A stretch of 64,000 nucleotides of DNA from Pseudomonas syringae (GTDB lineage Bacteria; Pseudomonadota; Gammaproteobacteria; Pseudomonadales; Pseudomonadaceae), in the NCBI RefSeq assembly GCF_021605415.1, contig NZ_WKEQ01000013.1, positions 62,001 through 126,000 on the forward strand, given 5' to 3'. This document shows positions 27,970 through 37,650 of the stretch, in pieces (the stretch's first letter is position 1; the number at the start of each line of letters is the position of its first letter). The position numbers and the translations under genes were made by a program. The notes under the pieces were generated by a model that ran no database searches, was not told the origin of the DNA, and was given only the letters and a program-made list of their open reading frames with translations.

Positions 27970-28899
27970 TCAGCGACCGAGCAATCGCGCCAGGCCGACG
28001 TTCATCGGCGTAGGCTGCGCGCATTTGAAACGCGCCAGCAATCGCCGGTTATCCGCCCGGGAATGGCGAATATCCCCCGAACGCGCAGGGCCATAACTGA
28101 CCGGCGGCAGCTCACCGACCACCTGTTCCAGCGCCGCCAGCATCTGTTTGAGGTTGGTCGCCTGATTCCAGCCGACGTTCACCGCCCCCTCTTCAACCTG
28201 AGGTTTTTCCAGCGCTTGCACCAACACATCGACCAGATCCTCGACGTAGAGGAAATCCCGCGTTTGCTCGCCATCGCCAAACACGGTGATTGGCAGACCT
28301 TTTTGCGCGCGCTCGCTGAAGATGCTGATGACCCCGGAGTACGGCGAGGACGGATCCTGGCGCGGGCCGTAGATATTGAAGAAGCGAAAAATCACCGGTT
28401 CCAGACCGTGCTGGCGGCGATAGAAATCGAAGTATTGCTCGCCCGCCAGTTTGTCCGACGCGTACGGCGTCAGCGGTTGTTTGGGCGTATCTTCGTTGAT
28501 CGACTCGCCCTCGCCATTGTTGCCATACACCGCTGCACTGGAGGCATACAGCACGCGTTTGACCCCGGCCTGACGCATGGCTTCGCAGACATTGAGCGTG
28601 CCAATGAAATTGCTCTGATGGGTTTTCACCGGGTCGTCCACCGAGGCCTGCACCGACGCCACGGCCGCCAGGTGCGCGACGGCGCTGCAACCGTGCATGG
28701 CCCGGGCGACCAGTGCGGCGTCCGCCACGTCGCCGACGATCAATTCAACGTTGGGATTGTCCAGCGGCAGGTTGGCGCGATTGCCGGTCGACAGGTCATC
28801 AAGGATCCGCACCGAATGACCCTTGGCGAGCAACGCATCGGCCAGGTGCGAGCCAATGAAACCGGCGCCGCCGGTGATTAAAACAGGGCCTTCAGCCAT
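27970..28899 (-). CDS. NAD-dependent epimerase/dehydratase (UDP-glucose 4-epimerase-like)
   Basis: A 309-residue extended short-chain dehydrogenase. The NAD-binding GGAGFIGSHLADALLAKGH is at residue 9 onward, with ILDDLSTG after it. The catalytic serines and YASDK (tyrosine and lysine) are intact, and FRFFNIYGPRQDP and GEQTRDFLYVEDL are typical of nucleotide-sugar epimerases such as GalE and WbpP-like proteins. The ATG at 28897-28899 lies inside the end of the upstream gene (overlap 8 bp). It corresponds in position to PA4068. The substrate is not determined. Confidence 0.9.
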   Translation of the reverse strand: MAEGPVLITGGAGFIGSHLADALLAKGHSVRILDDLSTGNRANLPLDNPNVELIVGDVADAALVARAMHGCSAVAHLAAVASVQASVDDPVKTHQSNFIGTLNVCEAMRQAGVKRVLYASSAAVYGNNGEGESINEDTPKQPLTPYASDKLAGEQYFDFYRRQHGLEPVIFRFFNIYGPRQDPSSPYSGVISIFSERAQKGLPITVFGDGEQTRDFLYVEDLVDVLVQALEKPQVEEGAVNVGWNQATNLKQMLAALEQVVGELPPVSYGPARSGDIRHSRADNRRLLARFKCAQPTPMNVGLARLLGR

Positions 28900-29776
28900 G
28901 GCGATAAAACCTATCCAGTAAGCCCGGGAGCGCGGCACGCCAGGCGCGCGGCTTGATCCCGAAAGTGTGCAGAATTTTCTTGCAGGCGAGCACCGCATGT
29001 TGCGGCTCTTCGGCAGCGTCCGGTCGCGCGGCGTGCGCCTGGGCGGTCGGCGCTTCGATGGCCAGCGGATGCAGCGTGCGCGCTTCAGTCAAGATCGCCT
29101 GCCCCAGCGCCAGCGGCGTGGTCGCCTCGTGGCCGGCGTAGTGATAAGTGCCCCACAGCGGCGCGGCGCAATCGAGTTGCTTGAGCACCGAAATGATCAC
29201 CCGCGCAGCATCATCGACGGGTGTCGGATTGCCGCGACGGTCGTCCGCCATCAGCAATTCTTCCGGCTGTTCGGCACGGCCGAGGAAACGCCCGAGCGTG
29301 CCGTCCGGGCTGTCATCGAGCAGCCAGCCGAAACGCAGCAACACGTGTTGCGGGCAGGTCGCGCGAACGCTTTGTTCGATGCGCCACAAGGCCTGACCGC
29401 GCAGGCCCAGCGGCACCGGCTCATCCTTTTCGCTGTACGCCGTGGCCCGGGAGCCGTCGAACACGCGATAGCTGGAGGGTTGCAACAAAACAATGTTGTG
29501 GTGCTGGCACAGCTCGGCGAGGCGCTCGACGGCGTGCTCTTGCCCGGCCAGACGACTTTCGCCGACCGTCTCGGCCTGGAACCAGTCGAAATAGTAAGCC
29601 AGGTTGATCAAGGCATCCGGGCGGGTATCGTCGAGCAGTTGTGTCAGGCTCGCGGCATCCCAGCCGTTTTCTGGCGGGCGGGGGGCGAGGAAGCCGATGT
29701 CTTCCTCCGCACCGAGGCGAATCAGCGCTTGCCCAAGGGCATTTCCGCCGCCCAGTAACATAAGGCGCATTCGCAT
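28892..29776 (-). CDS. RmlD-like NAD(P)-binding sugar-nucleotide protein, catalytic YxxxK apparently lost
   Basis: About 294 residues, similar to dTDP-4-dehydrorhamnose reductase (RmlD). It starts MRMRLMLLGGGNALGQAL, a Rossmann loop, and has LINLAYYFDWFQAE, LQPSSYRVFDG, and YSEKDEPVPLGLRGQALWRIEQ. At the point where RmlD has YGxSK the text is LRGQA, so the tyrosine and lysine expected for reduction are missing. The ATG at 29776 or the one two codons later (29770) could start it. It is coupled to the epimerase gene. It may bind rather than reduce a nucleotide sugar. Confidence 0.82.
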   Translation of the reverse strand: MRMRLMLLGGGNALGQALIRLGAEEDIGFLAPRPPENGWDAASLTQLLDDTRPDALINLAYYFDWFQAETVGESRLAGQEHAVERLAELCQHHNIVLLQPSSYRVFDGSRATAYSEKDEPVPLGLRGQALWRIEQSVRATCPQHVLLRFGWLLDDSPDGTLGRFLGRAEQPEELLMADDRRGNPTPVDDAARVIISVLKQLDCAAPLWGTYHYAGHEATTPLALGQAILTEARTLHPLAIEAPTAQAHAARPDAAEEPQHAVLACKKILHTFGIKPRAWRAALPGLLDRFYRHG

Positions 29777-29937
29777 AAAGTCAGCAGGCCCAGTCTGATA
29801 GGAACGATGGCTTTGGCGACGAACCGTGTGGATCTGTCGCCGATCATTGCCGGAATCGTTGCATTTTGCGGGTTTAGTGCGCAACCGTCATCCGTAAAGT
29901 GTTGATACAGCGGATTTGGGGGGTGGCGACCGGCGCT

Positions 29938-30001
29938 TTCGCAAGCAGGCTCGCTCCCACAATTGATCGCACGCCCCCGTGGGAGCGAGTCTGCTTGCGA
30001 A
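29938..30001. repeat. REP doublet upstream of lhr
   Basis: TTCGCAAGCAGGCTCGCTCC starts at 29938; the matching inverted arm GGAGCGAGTCTGCTTGCGAA ends at 30001, with a single mismatch and an 18-bp spacer. It lies in the divergent gap between the RmlD-like gene and lhr. Confidence 0.85.
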
Positions 30002-30053
30002 GACGCCCGAGCGGTACTTGCATCTTCGTGCCTGCGCCCGCATAACTTTAGCC

Positions 30054-33000
30054 ATGAATCTGCCCGTCCCCGCCGTCAGCGCCCTGAATGGCTTTCACCC
30101 CGCCGTCAGCGCCTGGTTCCGCAACACCTTCCCTTCGGTGACGCCCGCCCAGGCCCGCGCATGGCCGTTGATACGCCAGCGCCGTTCGACGTTGATCGCC
30201 GCGCCGACCGGTTCGGGCAAGACCCTGACCGCGTTTCTCGCCGTGCTTGACGACCTCGTCCACCGAGGCCTGGAAAATCCCGAAGGCCTGCCGGACGAAA
30301 CCCTGGTGGTCTACGTGTCGCCGCTCAAGGCGTTGTCCAACGACATCCGCCTCAATCTGCAAAACCCGTTGGCCGGGATCACCGAACAGTTACGCCAGAT
30401 GAATCTGCCGCAACTGCAGATCACCACCGCCGTGCGCACCGGCGACACCCCGCAAAAAGAACGCGCGGCCATGCGCAAAAACGCGCCGCACATTCTGGTG
30501 ACCACGCCGGAATCGCTCTACGTACTTCTCGGTTCCGAGTCCGGCCGCAAAATGCTCGGCACCACGCGCACGGTGATTGTCGATGAAATCCACGCCATGG
30601 CCGCCGGCAAACGCGGCAGTCACTTGGCCCTGAGCCTTGAGCGCTTGCAGGCGTTGTGCCCGGAACCGCTGACGCGCGTCGGCCTGTCAGCCACGCAAAA
30701 ACCGATCGAGGCGGTGTCGCGGTTTCTCGTCGGTCGCGACCGGCCGTGTGAAATCGTCGATATCGGCCACGCCCGCCCACGGGATCTGGGCATCGAAGTG
30801 CCGCCGGTGCCGCTTTCGGCGGTAATGGCCAATGACGTCTGGGAACTGGTCTACGACCGCCTCGCCGAACTGGCCCGCGAACACCGCACCACGCTGATTT
30901 TCGTTAATACGCGGCGCCTTGCCGAACGGTTGAGCCGGCACTTGAGCGAACGCCTCGGCAAACAGGCCGTCGCCGCCCACCACGGCAGCCTGGCCAAGGA
31001 ATTTCGCCTCGATGCCGAGCAGCGCCTCAAGCGCGGCGAGTTGCAAGTGCTGGTTGCCACGGCGTCGCTGGAGCTGGGGATCGACATTGGTGAAGTCGAT
31101 CTGGTCTGCCAGATCGCCTCGCCACGTTCGATTGCCGGTTTCCTGCAAAGAGTGGGTCGTTCGGGGCACCAGGTTGGCGGCACGCCCAAGGGGCGCCTGT
31201 TCGCGACCAGCCGCGATGACCTGATCGAATGTGCCGCCCTGCTCGACTGCGTGCGCCGGGGCGAACTCGACATCCTGCACATCCCCGTCGCGCCGCTGGA
31301 TGTGCTGGCCCAGCAGATCATCGCCGAGGTCAGTTGCCGGGAATGGCAGGAAGAAGCGCTGCTGGCGTTGATCCGCCAGGCCCAGCCTTACGCCACACTC
31401 GACGAAAAACACTATCGGGCGCTGCTGCACATGCTCGCCGAAGGCTATAACGGTCGACAAGGCATCCGCAGCGCCTATCTGCACCGCGACGCCGTCACCC
31501 GCAGTTTGCGCGGGCGTCGTGGCGCGCAACTGGCGGCGGTGACCAGCGGCGGCACGATTCCCGACAACGCCGATTACAGCGTGCTCCTCGAACCCCAAGG
31601 GTTGAATATCGGCAGCGTCAACGAAGACTTCGCCGTGGAGAGCATGGCCGGCGACGTGTTCCAGCTCGGCAATACGTCCTACCGCATCCTGAGGGTGGAC
31701 ACCGGCAAGGTGCGGGTCGAAGACGCCCAAGGCCAGCCGCCGAGCATTCCGTTCTGGCTCGGCGAAGCACCGGGGCGCAGCGCGGAACTGTCCTGCGCCG
31801 TCGCCCGCCTGCAAGCGATGCTCGACGAACTGCTCAGCACTACACCGGGCGACCTGCAAACGGCCCTCGCCTGGCTGACCGGCACCCTCGGTCTGAACCT
31901 CGCCAGCGCCGAGCAACTGGTGGATTACCTGGCCCCGGCACGCCTGACCTTCGGCGCCCTGCCGTCCCAGGACACCTTGCTGATGGAACGGTTTTTCGAC
32001 GAGTCCGGCGGCACCCAACTGATCATCCACACGCCGTTCGGCAGCCGTATCAATCGCGCCTGGGGCCTGGCCCTGCGCAAGCGTTTCTGCCGCACGTTCA
32101 ACTTTGAATTGCAGGCCGCCGCCAGCGAGGACGCCATTGTCCTGTCGCTGTCGACCAGCCACAGCTTCGAACTCGATGAAGTCTGGCGTTACCTGCACAG
32201 CAACAGCGCCGAACACATCCTCATTCAAGCGGTGCTCGATGCGCCGCTGTTCGGGGTGCGCTGGCGCTGGAATGCCGGGGTGGCACTGGCGTTGCCGCGC
32301 TTTACCGGTGGCCGCAAAGTCGCGCCGCAAATCCAGCGGATGAAAAGCGAAGACCTGATTGCCAGCGTGTTTCCCGATCAGATCGCCTGTCTGGAAAATC
32401 TCGCCGGCGAACGGGAGATCCCCGATCACCCGCTCGTTGAGCAAACCCTCGACGACTGCCTGCACGAAGCGATGGATAGCGACGGCTGGCTGAATCTGTT
32501 GCGGCGCATGGAGGCCGGTGAAGTACGCCTGATCGCCCGTGATTTACCGGCGCCGTCGCCACTGGCCGCAGAAATCCTCAGCGCCCGTCCCTACACGTTC
32601 CTCGATGACGCGCCGCTGGAAGAGCGCCGCACCCAAGCCGTGCTCAGCCGACGCTGGAGCGATCCGCAGTCCACCGACGACCTCGGCGCGCTCGATGCCG
32701 AAGCGATCAAAGGCGTGCGCGAGGAAGCGTGGCCGGCGCCGAGCAGTGCCGATGAAATGCATGAAGCACTGATGAGTCTGGCGTGTATCAGTGACGGCGA
32801 AGTGCAGGCCAATGCCCATTGGCGCGAATGGCTGGAATCGCTCGCGAACAGTGGCCGCGCGTGTCAGTTGCAGATTGATTCGCCGCATTCGGTCTGGCTG
32901 GCACGCGAGCGGCAGACGTGCCTGCAAGCGGTTTATCCACAGGCGTCGTTGCTGCCGCCGCTCGATCCGCTGCCCGGGTTCGACGAGCCGTGGGAAAGCG

Positions 33001-34349
33001 ATGAAGCGATGGTCGAAGTGATTCGCTCGCGCCTGGGTGGTTTCGGGCCGCTGTCGCTAGATGCGATCGCCGGCCCGCTCGGTTTGCCGAGTTCGAGCGT
33101 CAATCAGGCCTTGGCGCAACTGGAACGCGAAGGTTATGTGCTGCGAGGTCATTTCACCCCGGGCGAAAGCGCCGAGGAATGGTGCGAGCGGCATTTGCTG
33201 GCGCGGATTCATCGCTACACCGTCAAGCGCTTGCGGCGGGAAATCGAACCGGTGGCGTTGCAGGATTTCATGCGTTTTCTATTCGACTGGCAGCATCTTT
33301 CGAAGACCAGCCAAGGTCAGGGCAGCGCAGTGTTGCCGGCGATTGTCGGCCAGTTCGAAGGCTATCCGGCCGCAGCGTCCGCCTGGGACAGCGACATTCT
33401 TCCGGCCCGGCTCAAGGATTATTCGCCCGCGTGGCTGGATGATTTGTGCCGCAACGGCAAACTGGTGTGGACGCGCCTCAGTGCCCGGCAAAAAGTCAGC
33501 GGCACGGCGTTGCGCAGTACGCCGGTCGTGTTGCTGCCGCGCCCTCAGGTCGGCTTGTGGAGCGCACTCGCCGAACAGACGCCGGTCAGCGAACTGTCAC
33601 CCAAGACCCAAAAAGTCTACGAAGCACTGAGTCAGCATGGCGCGCTGTTTTTCGATGAGTTGACTCATGAAGCGCACCTGCTGCGCGCCGAACTGGAAAT
33701 CGCCTTGCAGGAGCTGGTCGGCGCCGGCCTGGTGAACGCCGACAGCTTCGCTGGTTTGCGTGCGCTGATTACCCCAGCGAGCAAACGCCAGCAGCGCAGC
33801 AGCCGTCGTGGACGCGGGGCGTTCATCGGCGGCATGGACGATGCCGGACGCTGGGCATTGGTGCGGCGCGGCCCGGCGCCAATGGCCAAGGACTCTTTAG
33901 AGGCACTTGAACACATTGCGATGACCTTGCTGCGTCGCTACGGCGTGGTGTTCTGGCGTTTGCTGGAACGTGAGGCGGACTGGTTGCCGAGCTGGCGTGA
34001 ATTGCTGCGCATCTTTCATCGACTGGAAGCACGCGGCGAGATTCGTGGCGGGCGGTTTGTCAGTGGGCTGGCGGGTGAGCAATTCGCGCTGCCCGAGGCC
34101 ATTGCGTTGTTGCGCGAAGTGCGTCGGCGCCCACATGACGGCAGCTTGATTGCGGTGTGCGGGGTTGATCCGCTGAATCTGGCCGGGACGTTGTTGCCGG
34201 GAGTGAAAGTACCGGCACTGGCGAGTAACCGGTTGGTGTATCGGGACGGGATTGCGGTGGCGGCGGTGATCGCCGGTAAACCGCAGTTTTGTGGAGAGTT
34301 GGCACCGGAAGTAATGGTGGACGTGCGCGAAAAACTGTTCCGGCACTGA
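30054..34349 (+). CDS. lhr: Large ATP-dependent DNA helicase Lhr
   Basis: A 1431-residue superfamily 2 helicase. Walker A is APTGSGKT (residues 50-57), the DEAH-type box is VDEIHAM near residue 180, and motif VI is QRVGRSGHQVGG in the first 400 residues. The central part carries the Lhr winged-helix and DEAD_assoc regions, and the C-terminal third (from about residue 850) is the extra domain of full-length Lhr. E. coli Lhr has 1538 residues. It unwinds RNA:DNA hybrids and DNA with 3'-5' polarity in repair; its cellular role in Pseudomonas is less clear. The ATG at 30054 is chosen because homology begins there. Confidence 0.95.
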   Translation: MNLPVPAVSALNGFHPAVSAWFRNTFPSVTPAQARAWPLIRQRRSTLIAAPTGSGKTLTAFLAVLDDLVHRGLENPEGLPDETLVVYVSPLKALSNDIRLNLQNPLAGITEQLRQMNLPQLQITTAVRTGDTPQKERAAMRKNAPHILVTTPESLYVLLGSESGRKMLGTTRTVIVDEIHAMAAGKRGSHLALSLERLQALCPEPLTRVGLSATQKPIEAVSRFLVGRDRPCEIVDIGHARPRDLGIEVPPVPLSAVMANDVWELVYDRLAELAREHRTTLIFVNTRRLAERLSRHLSERLGKQAVAAHHGSLAKEFRLDAEQRLKRGELQVLVATASLELGIDIGEVDLVCQIASPRSIAGFLQRVGRSGHQVGGTPKGRLFATSRDDLIECAALLDCVRRGELDILHIPVAPLDVLAQQIIAEVSCREWQEEALLALIRQAQPYATLDEKHYRALLHMLAEGYNGRQGIRSAYLHRDAVTRSLRGRRGAQLAAVTSGGTIPDNADYSVLLEPQGLNIGSVNEDFAVESMAGDVFQLGNTSYRILRVDTGKVRVEDAQGQPPSIPFWLGEAPGRSAELSCAVARLQAMLDELLSTTPGDLQTALAWLTGTLGLNLASAEQLVDYLAPARLTFGALPSQDTLLMERFFDESGGTQLIIHTPFGSRINRAWGLALRKRFCRTFNFELQAAASEDAIVLSLSTSHSFELDEVWRYLHSNSAEHILIQAVLDAPLFGVRWRWNAGVALALPRFTGGRKVAPQIQRMKSEDLIASVFPDQIACLENLAGEREIPDHPLVEQTLDDCLHEAMDSDGWLNLLRRMEAGEVRLIARDLPAPSPLAAEILSARPYTFLDDAPLEERRTQAVLSRRWSDPQSTDDLGALDAEAIKGVREEAWPAPSSADEMHEALMSLACISDGEVQANAHWREWLESLANSGRACQLQIDSPHSVWLARERQTCLQAVYPQASLLPPLDPLPGFDEPWESDEAMVEVIRSRLGGFGPLSLDAIAGPLGLPSSSVNQALAQLEREGYVLRGHFTPGESAEEWCERHLLARIHRYTVKRLRREIEPVALQDFMRFLFDWQHLSKTSQGQGSAVLPAIVGQFEGYPAAASAWDSDILPARLKDYSPAWLDDLCRNGKLVWTRLSARQKVSGTALRSTPVVLLPRPQVGLWSALAEQTPVSELSPKTQKVYEALSQHGALFFDELTHEAHLLRAELEIALQELVGAGLVNADSFAGLRALITPASKRQQRSSRRGRGAFIGGMDDAGRWALVRRGPAPMAKDSLEALEHIAMTLLRRYGVVFWRLLEREADWLPSWRELLRIFHRLEARGEIRGGRFVSGLAGEQFALPEAIALLREVRRRPHDGSLIAVCGVDPLNLAGTLLPGVKVPALASNRLVYRDGIAVAAVIAGKPQFCGELAPEVMVDVREKLFRH

Positions 34350-34368
34350 TGTCGTCTTTGCTGGCCCC

Positions 34369-34458
34369 ATCGCGGGTAAGCCCGCTCCCACAGGGATTTG
34401 TGGCGTAACCCATACTCCGGATCACGCAGAAACCTGTGGGAGCGGGCTTGCCCGCGAT
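34369..34458. repeat. REP doublet downstream of lhr
   Basis: Arms ATCGCGGGTAAGCCCGCTCC (34369) and GGAGCGGGCTTGCCCGCGAT (ending 34458) form a 26-bp inverted pair with one mismatch and a 38-bp spacer. It is extended by matching GGCC flanks on both sides. Confidence 0.88.
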
Positions 34459-34502
34459 GAGGCCAGCCAACCCAGCACAAAATTTATTGTGTCCGGGGGG
34501 GC

Positions 34503-34566
34503 CCGCAGGCTGCGATCTTTTGATCCGAAAAAAACAACATCAAACGATTACAGCCTGCGGTAGTGC
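34503..34566. repeat. Decayed GCAGGCTGCGATC inverted pair
   Basis: GCAGGCTGCGATCTTTTGATC from 34505 is followed about 20 bp later by CGATTACAGCCTGCGG (34545-34560), a degraded inverted arm. Same family as 9974 and 23139, but with mismatches. Confidence 0.75.
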
Positions 34567-34658
34567 CTGCAAGGAAGGCGACCATCGGTAGGGTTGGCGA
34601 AACTTTACGGCCCTCACCGAAGTCATCCACAGACAGACGCATTCAACGGGAGGGCGGC

Positions 34659-35585
34659 ATGGCGGCGATCCATATCGGTATTTCAGGCTGGCGCTACGCA
34701 CCGTGGCGAGGGGATTTCTACCCGAAGGGACTGACTCAGAAACGCGAATTGCAATTCGCTTCGCGGGCGGTCAACAGCATCGAAATCAATGGCTCGTTCT
34801 ATGCCCTGCAACGGCCCGAACGCTACGCCCAGTGGTATGACGAAACCCCGGATGGCTTCGTGTTCAGCGTCAAGGGCCCGCGTTTCATCACCCACACTCG
34901 TCGTCTGCGGGAAATCCACAAGCCTCTGGCAAATTTCTTCGCCTCCGGCGTGCTGGAGCTCAAGGAAAAACTCGGCCCGTTCCTCTGGCAATTCCCGCCC
35001 AATTTCAAATTCGACGCCGAACTGTTCGAGAACTTCCTCGGGCAATTGCCGCGTGATACCGCAGCGGCCGCCGCCCTCGCCCGCCAGCACGACGAACATT
35101 ACAAAGGACAGGCGAGCACAACGGCGTGGCGTAAAAAGCCGCTGCGCCACGCAGTGGAAATCCGCAACGAAAGCTTCATCGATCCGGACTTCGTGCGCCT
35201 GCTCAAGCGCTATAACACCGCGCTGGTGGTTGCTGACACCGCCGGTAAATGGCCTTATCGGGAAGACCTGACCAGTGACTTCGTCTACGTGCGCCTGCAT
35301 GGCGCCGAAGAACTCTACGCCAGCGGCTATTCGCCCCAAGCCCTTAACCGCTGGGGTGACCGGATTGATGCCTGGCATCACGGCCACCAACCCGGTGATG
35401 CGCACCTGATTGCGCCGCGCCTGAAACCGCGCGCACGTAAATCCCGCGAGGTGTTCTGTTACTTCGACAACGACGTCAAAGTCCACGCGCCCTATGACGC
35501 ACGCCAGTTGTTGGAGCGCTTCGAACTCGACAAAGACCTGGCAGTCGCCCCCGGTGAACCGGCTGCCGAAGGAGTGCTGTCATGA
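34659..35585 (+). CDS. DUF72 family protein (YecE-like)
   Basis: A 308-residue protein. It opens with [21 protein letters not shown] and continues with [33 protein letters not shown] and VEIRNESF, the TIM-barrel-like DUF72 pattern. The ATG at 34659 follows GGGAGG. No biochemical function is established for the family. It is the first gene of an operon with an EEP nuclease, clsB and ybhN, each overlapping the next as ATGA. Confidence 0.9.
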   Translation: MAAIHIGISGWRYAPWRGDFYPKGLTQKRELQFASRAVNSIEINGSFYALQRPERYAQWYDETPDGFVFSVKGPRFITHTRRLREIHKPLANFFASGVLELKEKLGPFLWQFPPNFKFDAELFENFLGQLPRDTAAAAALARQHDEHYKGQASTTAWRKKPLRHAVEIRNESFIDPDFVRLLKRYNTALVVADTAGKWPYREDLTSDFVYVRLHGAEELYASGYSPQALNRWGDRIDAWHHGHQPGDAHLIAPRLKPRARKSREVFCYFDNDVKVHAPYDARQLLERFELDKDLAVAPGEPAAEGVLS

Positions 35586-36379
35586 ACCTTCCCGATCCGG
35601 TCGGCATGACTGACGAGCAGGCCACCATCGACCCTGTCGTGCACCGTTTTACCGTGCTGACGGTCAACACCCACAAGGGCTTCACCGCGCTCAACCGGCG
35701 ATTCATCCTTCCGGAATTACGTGAAGCGGTCCGCAGCGTGTCCGCCGACGTGGTGTTCTTGCAAGAAGTCCATGGCACTCACGAACATCATCCCAAGCGC
35801 TACACCGAGTGGCCGGCGATGCCGCAGTACGAATTCCTCGCCGACACTTTGTGGCCGCAGTTCGCCTATGGACGCAATGCGGTGTACCCGGCGGGCGATC
35901 ACGGCAATGCGCTGCTGTCGAAATTCCAGATCATCCGCCATGACAACCTCGACGTATCGATCAGCGGCCACGAAAACCGTGGCCTGTTGCACTGCGTCTT
36001 GCGTCTGCCCGGCGATGGCAACGAAGTGCACGCGATTTGTGTGCATCTGGGGCTGAAAGAAACGCATCGCAACGCGCAGCTGAAACTGCTCGGTGAGCGT
36101 CTGGCCGAGCTGCCGCCAGACGCGCCGGTCATCGTCGCCGGAGACTTCAACGATTGGCGCCAGCGCGCCGACGCATTGCTCAAACCCTGCGGCCTGCGCG
36201 AGGTGTTCGCCGAGCACCATGGCAAACCGGCACGCAGTTTCCCGGCGCGTCTGCCGGCCCTGCGACTGGACAGGATTTACGTGCGCAACCTCAAGGCCAG
36301 CCAGCCGAAAGTGTTGGCGAATCGTCCCTGGTCACACCTTTCCGACCACGTGCCGTTATCGGTGGAGATCGAACTATGA
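35582..36379 (+). CDS. ybhP: Endonuclease/exonuclease/phosphatase family protein (YbhP-like)
   Basis: A 265-residue EEP-fold hydrolase. The metal and catalytic motifs are in order: VNTHKGF near residue 23, LQEVHG with the glutamate, [22 protein letters not shown] and LSDHVPL at the end. This is the Mg-dependent phosphodiesterase core shared by DNase I, sphingomyelinase and inositol phosphatases. In E. coli the same gene (ybhP) precedes clsB (ybhO) and ybhN, so a lipid phosphodiester substrate is plausible but unproven. Confidence 0.92.
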   Translation: MNLPDPVGMTDEQATIDPVVHRFTVLTVNTHKGFTALNRRFILPELREAVRSVSADVVFLQEVHGTHEHHPKRYTEWPAMPQYEFLADTLWPQFAYGRNAVYPAGDHGNALLSKFQIIRHDNLDVSISGHENRGLLHCVLRLPGDGNEVHAICVHLGLKETHRNAQLKLLGERLAELPPDAPVIVAGDFNDWRQRADALLKPCGLREVFAEHHGKPARSFPARLPALRLDRIYVRNLKASQPKVLANRPWSHLSDHVPLSVEIEL

Positions 36380-37650
36380 GCAGCGCACCGCTGGAGAAAA
36401 CCGCCGTAGAGCACATCAGCACTACGGCGTCGGTACGCGAACCGGGCATCGTTGATGTCGAGTACGGTTGGCAGGGCAACAATCGCGTGGAGTTGCTGGA
36501 AAACGGCGAGGAATATTTCCCTCGGGTATTCGAGGCGATGCGTGCCGCGCAGAGCGAAATCCTTTTGGAAACCTTCATCGTTTTCGAAGACAAGGTCGGC
36601 CTCGAATTGCAGCAGATTCTGATCGATGCGGCGAAACGCGGCGTGCGCACCACCGTCAGTCTGGACGGCTTCGGTTGCGGCGAATTGACCACCGGCTATC
36701 TCACGGCGTTGAGCGAGGCCGGTGTGCATCTGCAAATGTTCGACCCGGCGCCGAAACATTTGGGCATTCGCACCAACTGGTTCCGACGCCTGCATCGCAA
36801 GATTGTGGTGGTCGATGGCACGATTGCATTCATTGGCGGGATTAATTTTTCCGGTGATCACCTCGCCGATTTCGGCCCGGAAGCGAAGCAGGATTATTCC
36901 GTTGAAATCCAGGGCCCGGCAGTGGCCGACATCCATCATTTCGCCTTGCTGCAAAGCGGTCGTCAGGGCCGCGCCAAATACTGGTGGCAGCGCCGAAAGC
37001 AGCGTCACTCAGAGTTGGCGATCAACGATCACGACGGCCAGGTACGCCTGGTGTTTCGCGACAACGATCAGCATCACAACGATATCGAAGAGGTGTACCT
37101 GCAAGTGCTGCGTACCGCGCAACGGCGCGTGGTGATCGCCAACGCCTATTTTTTCCCCGGCTATCGCTTGCTGCGCGAGATCCGCAACGCCGCGCGCCGT
37201 GGCGTCGAGGTACGCCTGATTTTGCAAGGTCAGCCAGACATGATGGTGGCCAAGCTCGCCGCCCGCCTGACGTACGACTATCTGCTTCGATCCGGCGTGC
37301 AGATCCACGAGTACTGCGAACGGCCGCTGCACGGCAAAGTCGCCCTGGTGGACGAGGACTGGAGCACTGTCGGTTCCAGCAATCTCGACCCGCTGAGCTT
37401 GTCGCTGAACCTTGAAGCCAATGTGCTGATCCGCGACCGCGCCTTTAACCGCAAGCTGTTCAACCGCCTCGAAGACCTCAGCGAAAACCACTGCAAGGCG
37501 ATGGATCCGGCCAAGGCACCCAAGGGGCGTCTGTGGCGCATGACCGTGGGTTTTCTGGTGTTTCACTTTCTGCGGCACTTCCCGGCAATGGCCGGTTGGT
37601 TGCCCGCGCATAAACCACGGCTCAAGCCGTTTGGCGGAGACGGCCTATGA
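36376..37650 (+). CDS. clsB: Cardiolipin synthase B
   Basis: A 424-residue phospholipase-D-superfamily enzyme. Two HKD motifs are visible: [22 protein letters not shown] near residue 140 (split by usual spacing) and [20 protein letters not shown] near residue 325. ClsB makes cardiolipin from phosphatidylglycerol, and the E. coli enzyme can use other donors when paired with neighbours. The ATG at 36376 overlaps the ybhP-like stop (ATGA). A hydrophobic C-terminal stretch ([13 protein letters not shown]) may attach it to the membrane. Confidence 0.94.
   Translation: MSSAPLEKTAVEHISTTASVREPGIVDVEYGWQGNNRVELLENGEEYFPRVFEAMRAAQSEILLETFIVFEDKVGLELQQILIDAAKRGVRTTVSLDGFGCGELTTGYLTALSEAGVHLQMFDPAPKHLGIRTNWFRRLHRKIVVVDGTIAFIGGINFSGDHLADFGPEAKQDYSVEIQGPAVADIHHFALLQSGRQGRAKYWWQRRKQRHSELAINDHDGQVRLVFRDNDQHHNDIEEVYLQVLRTAQRRVVIANAYFFPGYRLLREIRNAARRGVEVRLILQGQPDMMVAKLAARLTYDYLLRSGVQIHEYCERPLHGKVALVDEDWSTVGSSNLDPLSLSLNLEANVLIRDRAFNRKLFNRLEDLSENHCKAMDPAKAPKGRLWRMTVGFLVFHFLRHFPAMAGWLPAHKPRLKPFGGDGL

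Larger units (their letters stand above)
34350..34658. other. 309-bp intergenic region with two repeat elements between lhr and the DUF72 gene
   Basis: No gene is supported. It holds a REP doublet (34369-34458), a copy of the GCAGGCTGCGATC family (34503-34566), and a 70-bp stretch with a GGGAGG ribosome site leading to the DUF72 gene. The promoter of the DUF72-nuclease-clsB-ybhN operon should lie in the last part; I could not fix its -35 and -10 boxes. Confidence 0.6.

Noticed and set aside
30687..32465. A 592-codon minus-strand open frame inside lhr
   Set aside because: Antisense shadow of a helicase gene with intact motifs; GC-rich third positions create such frames.
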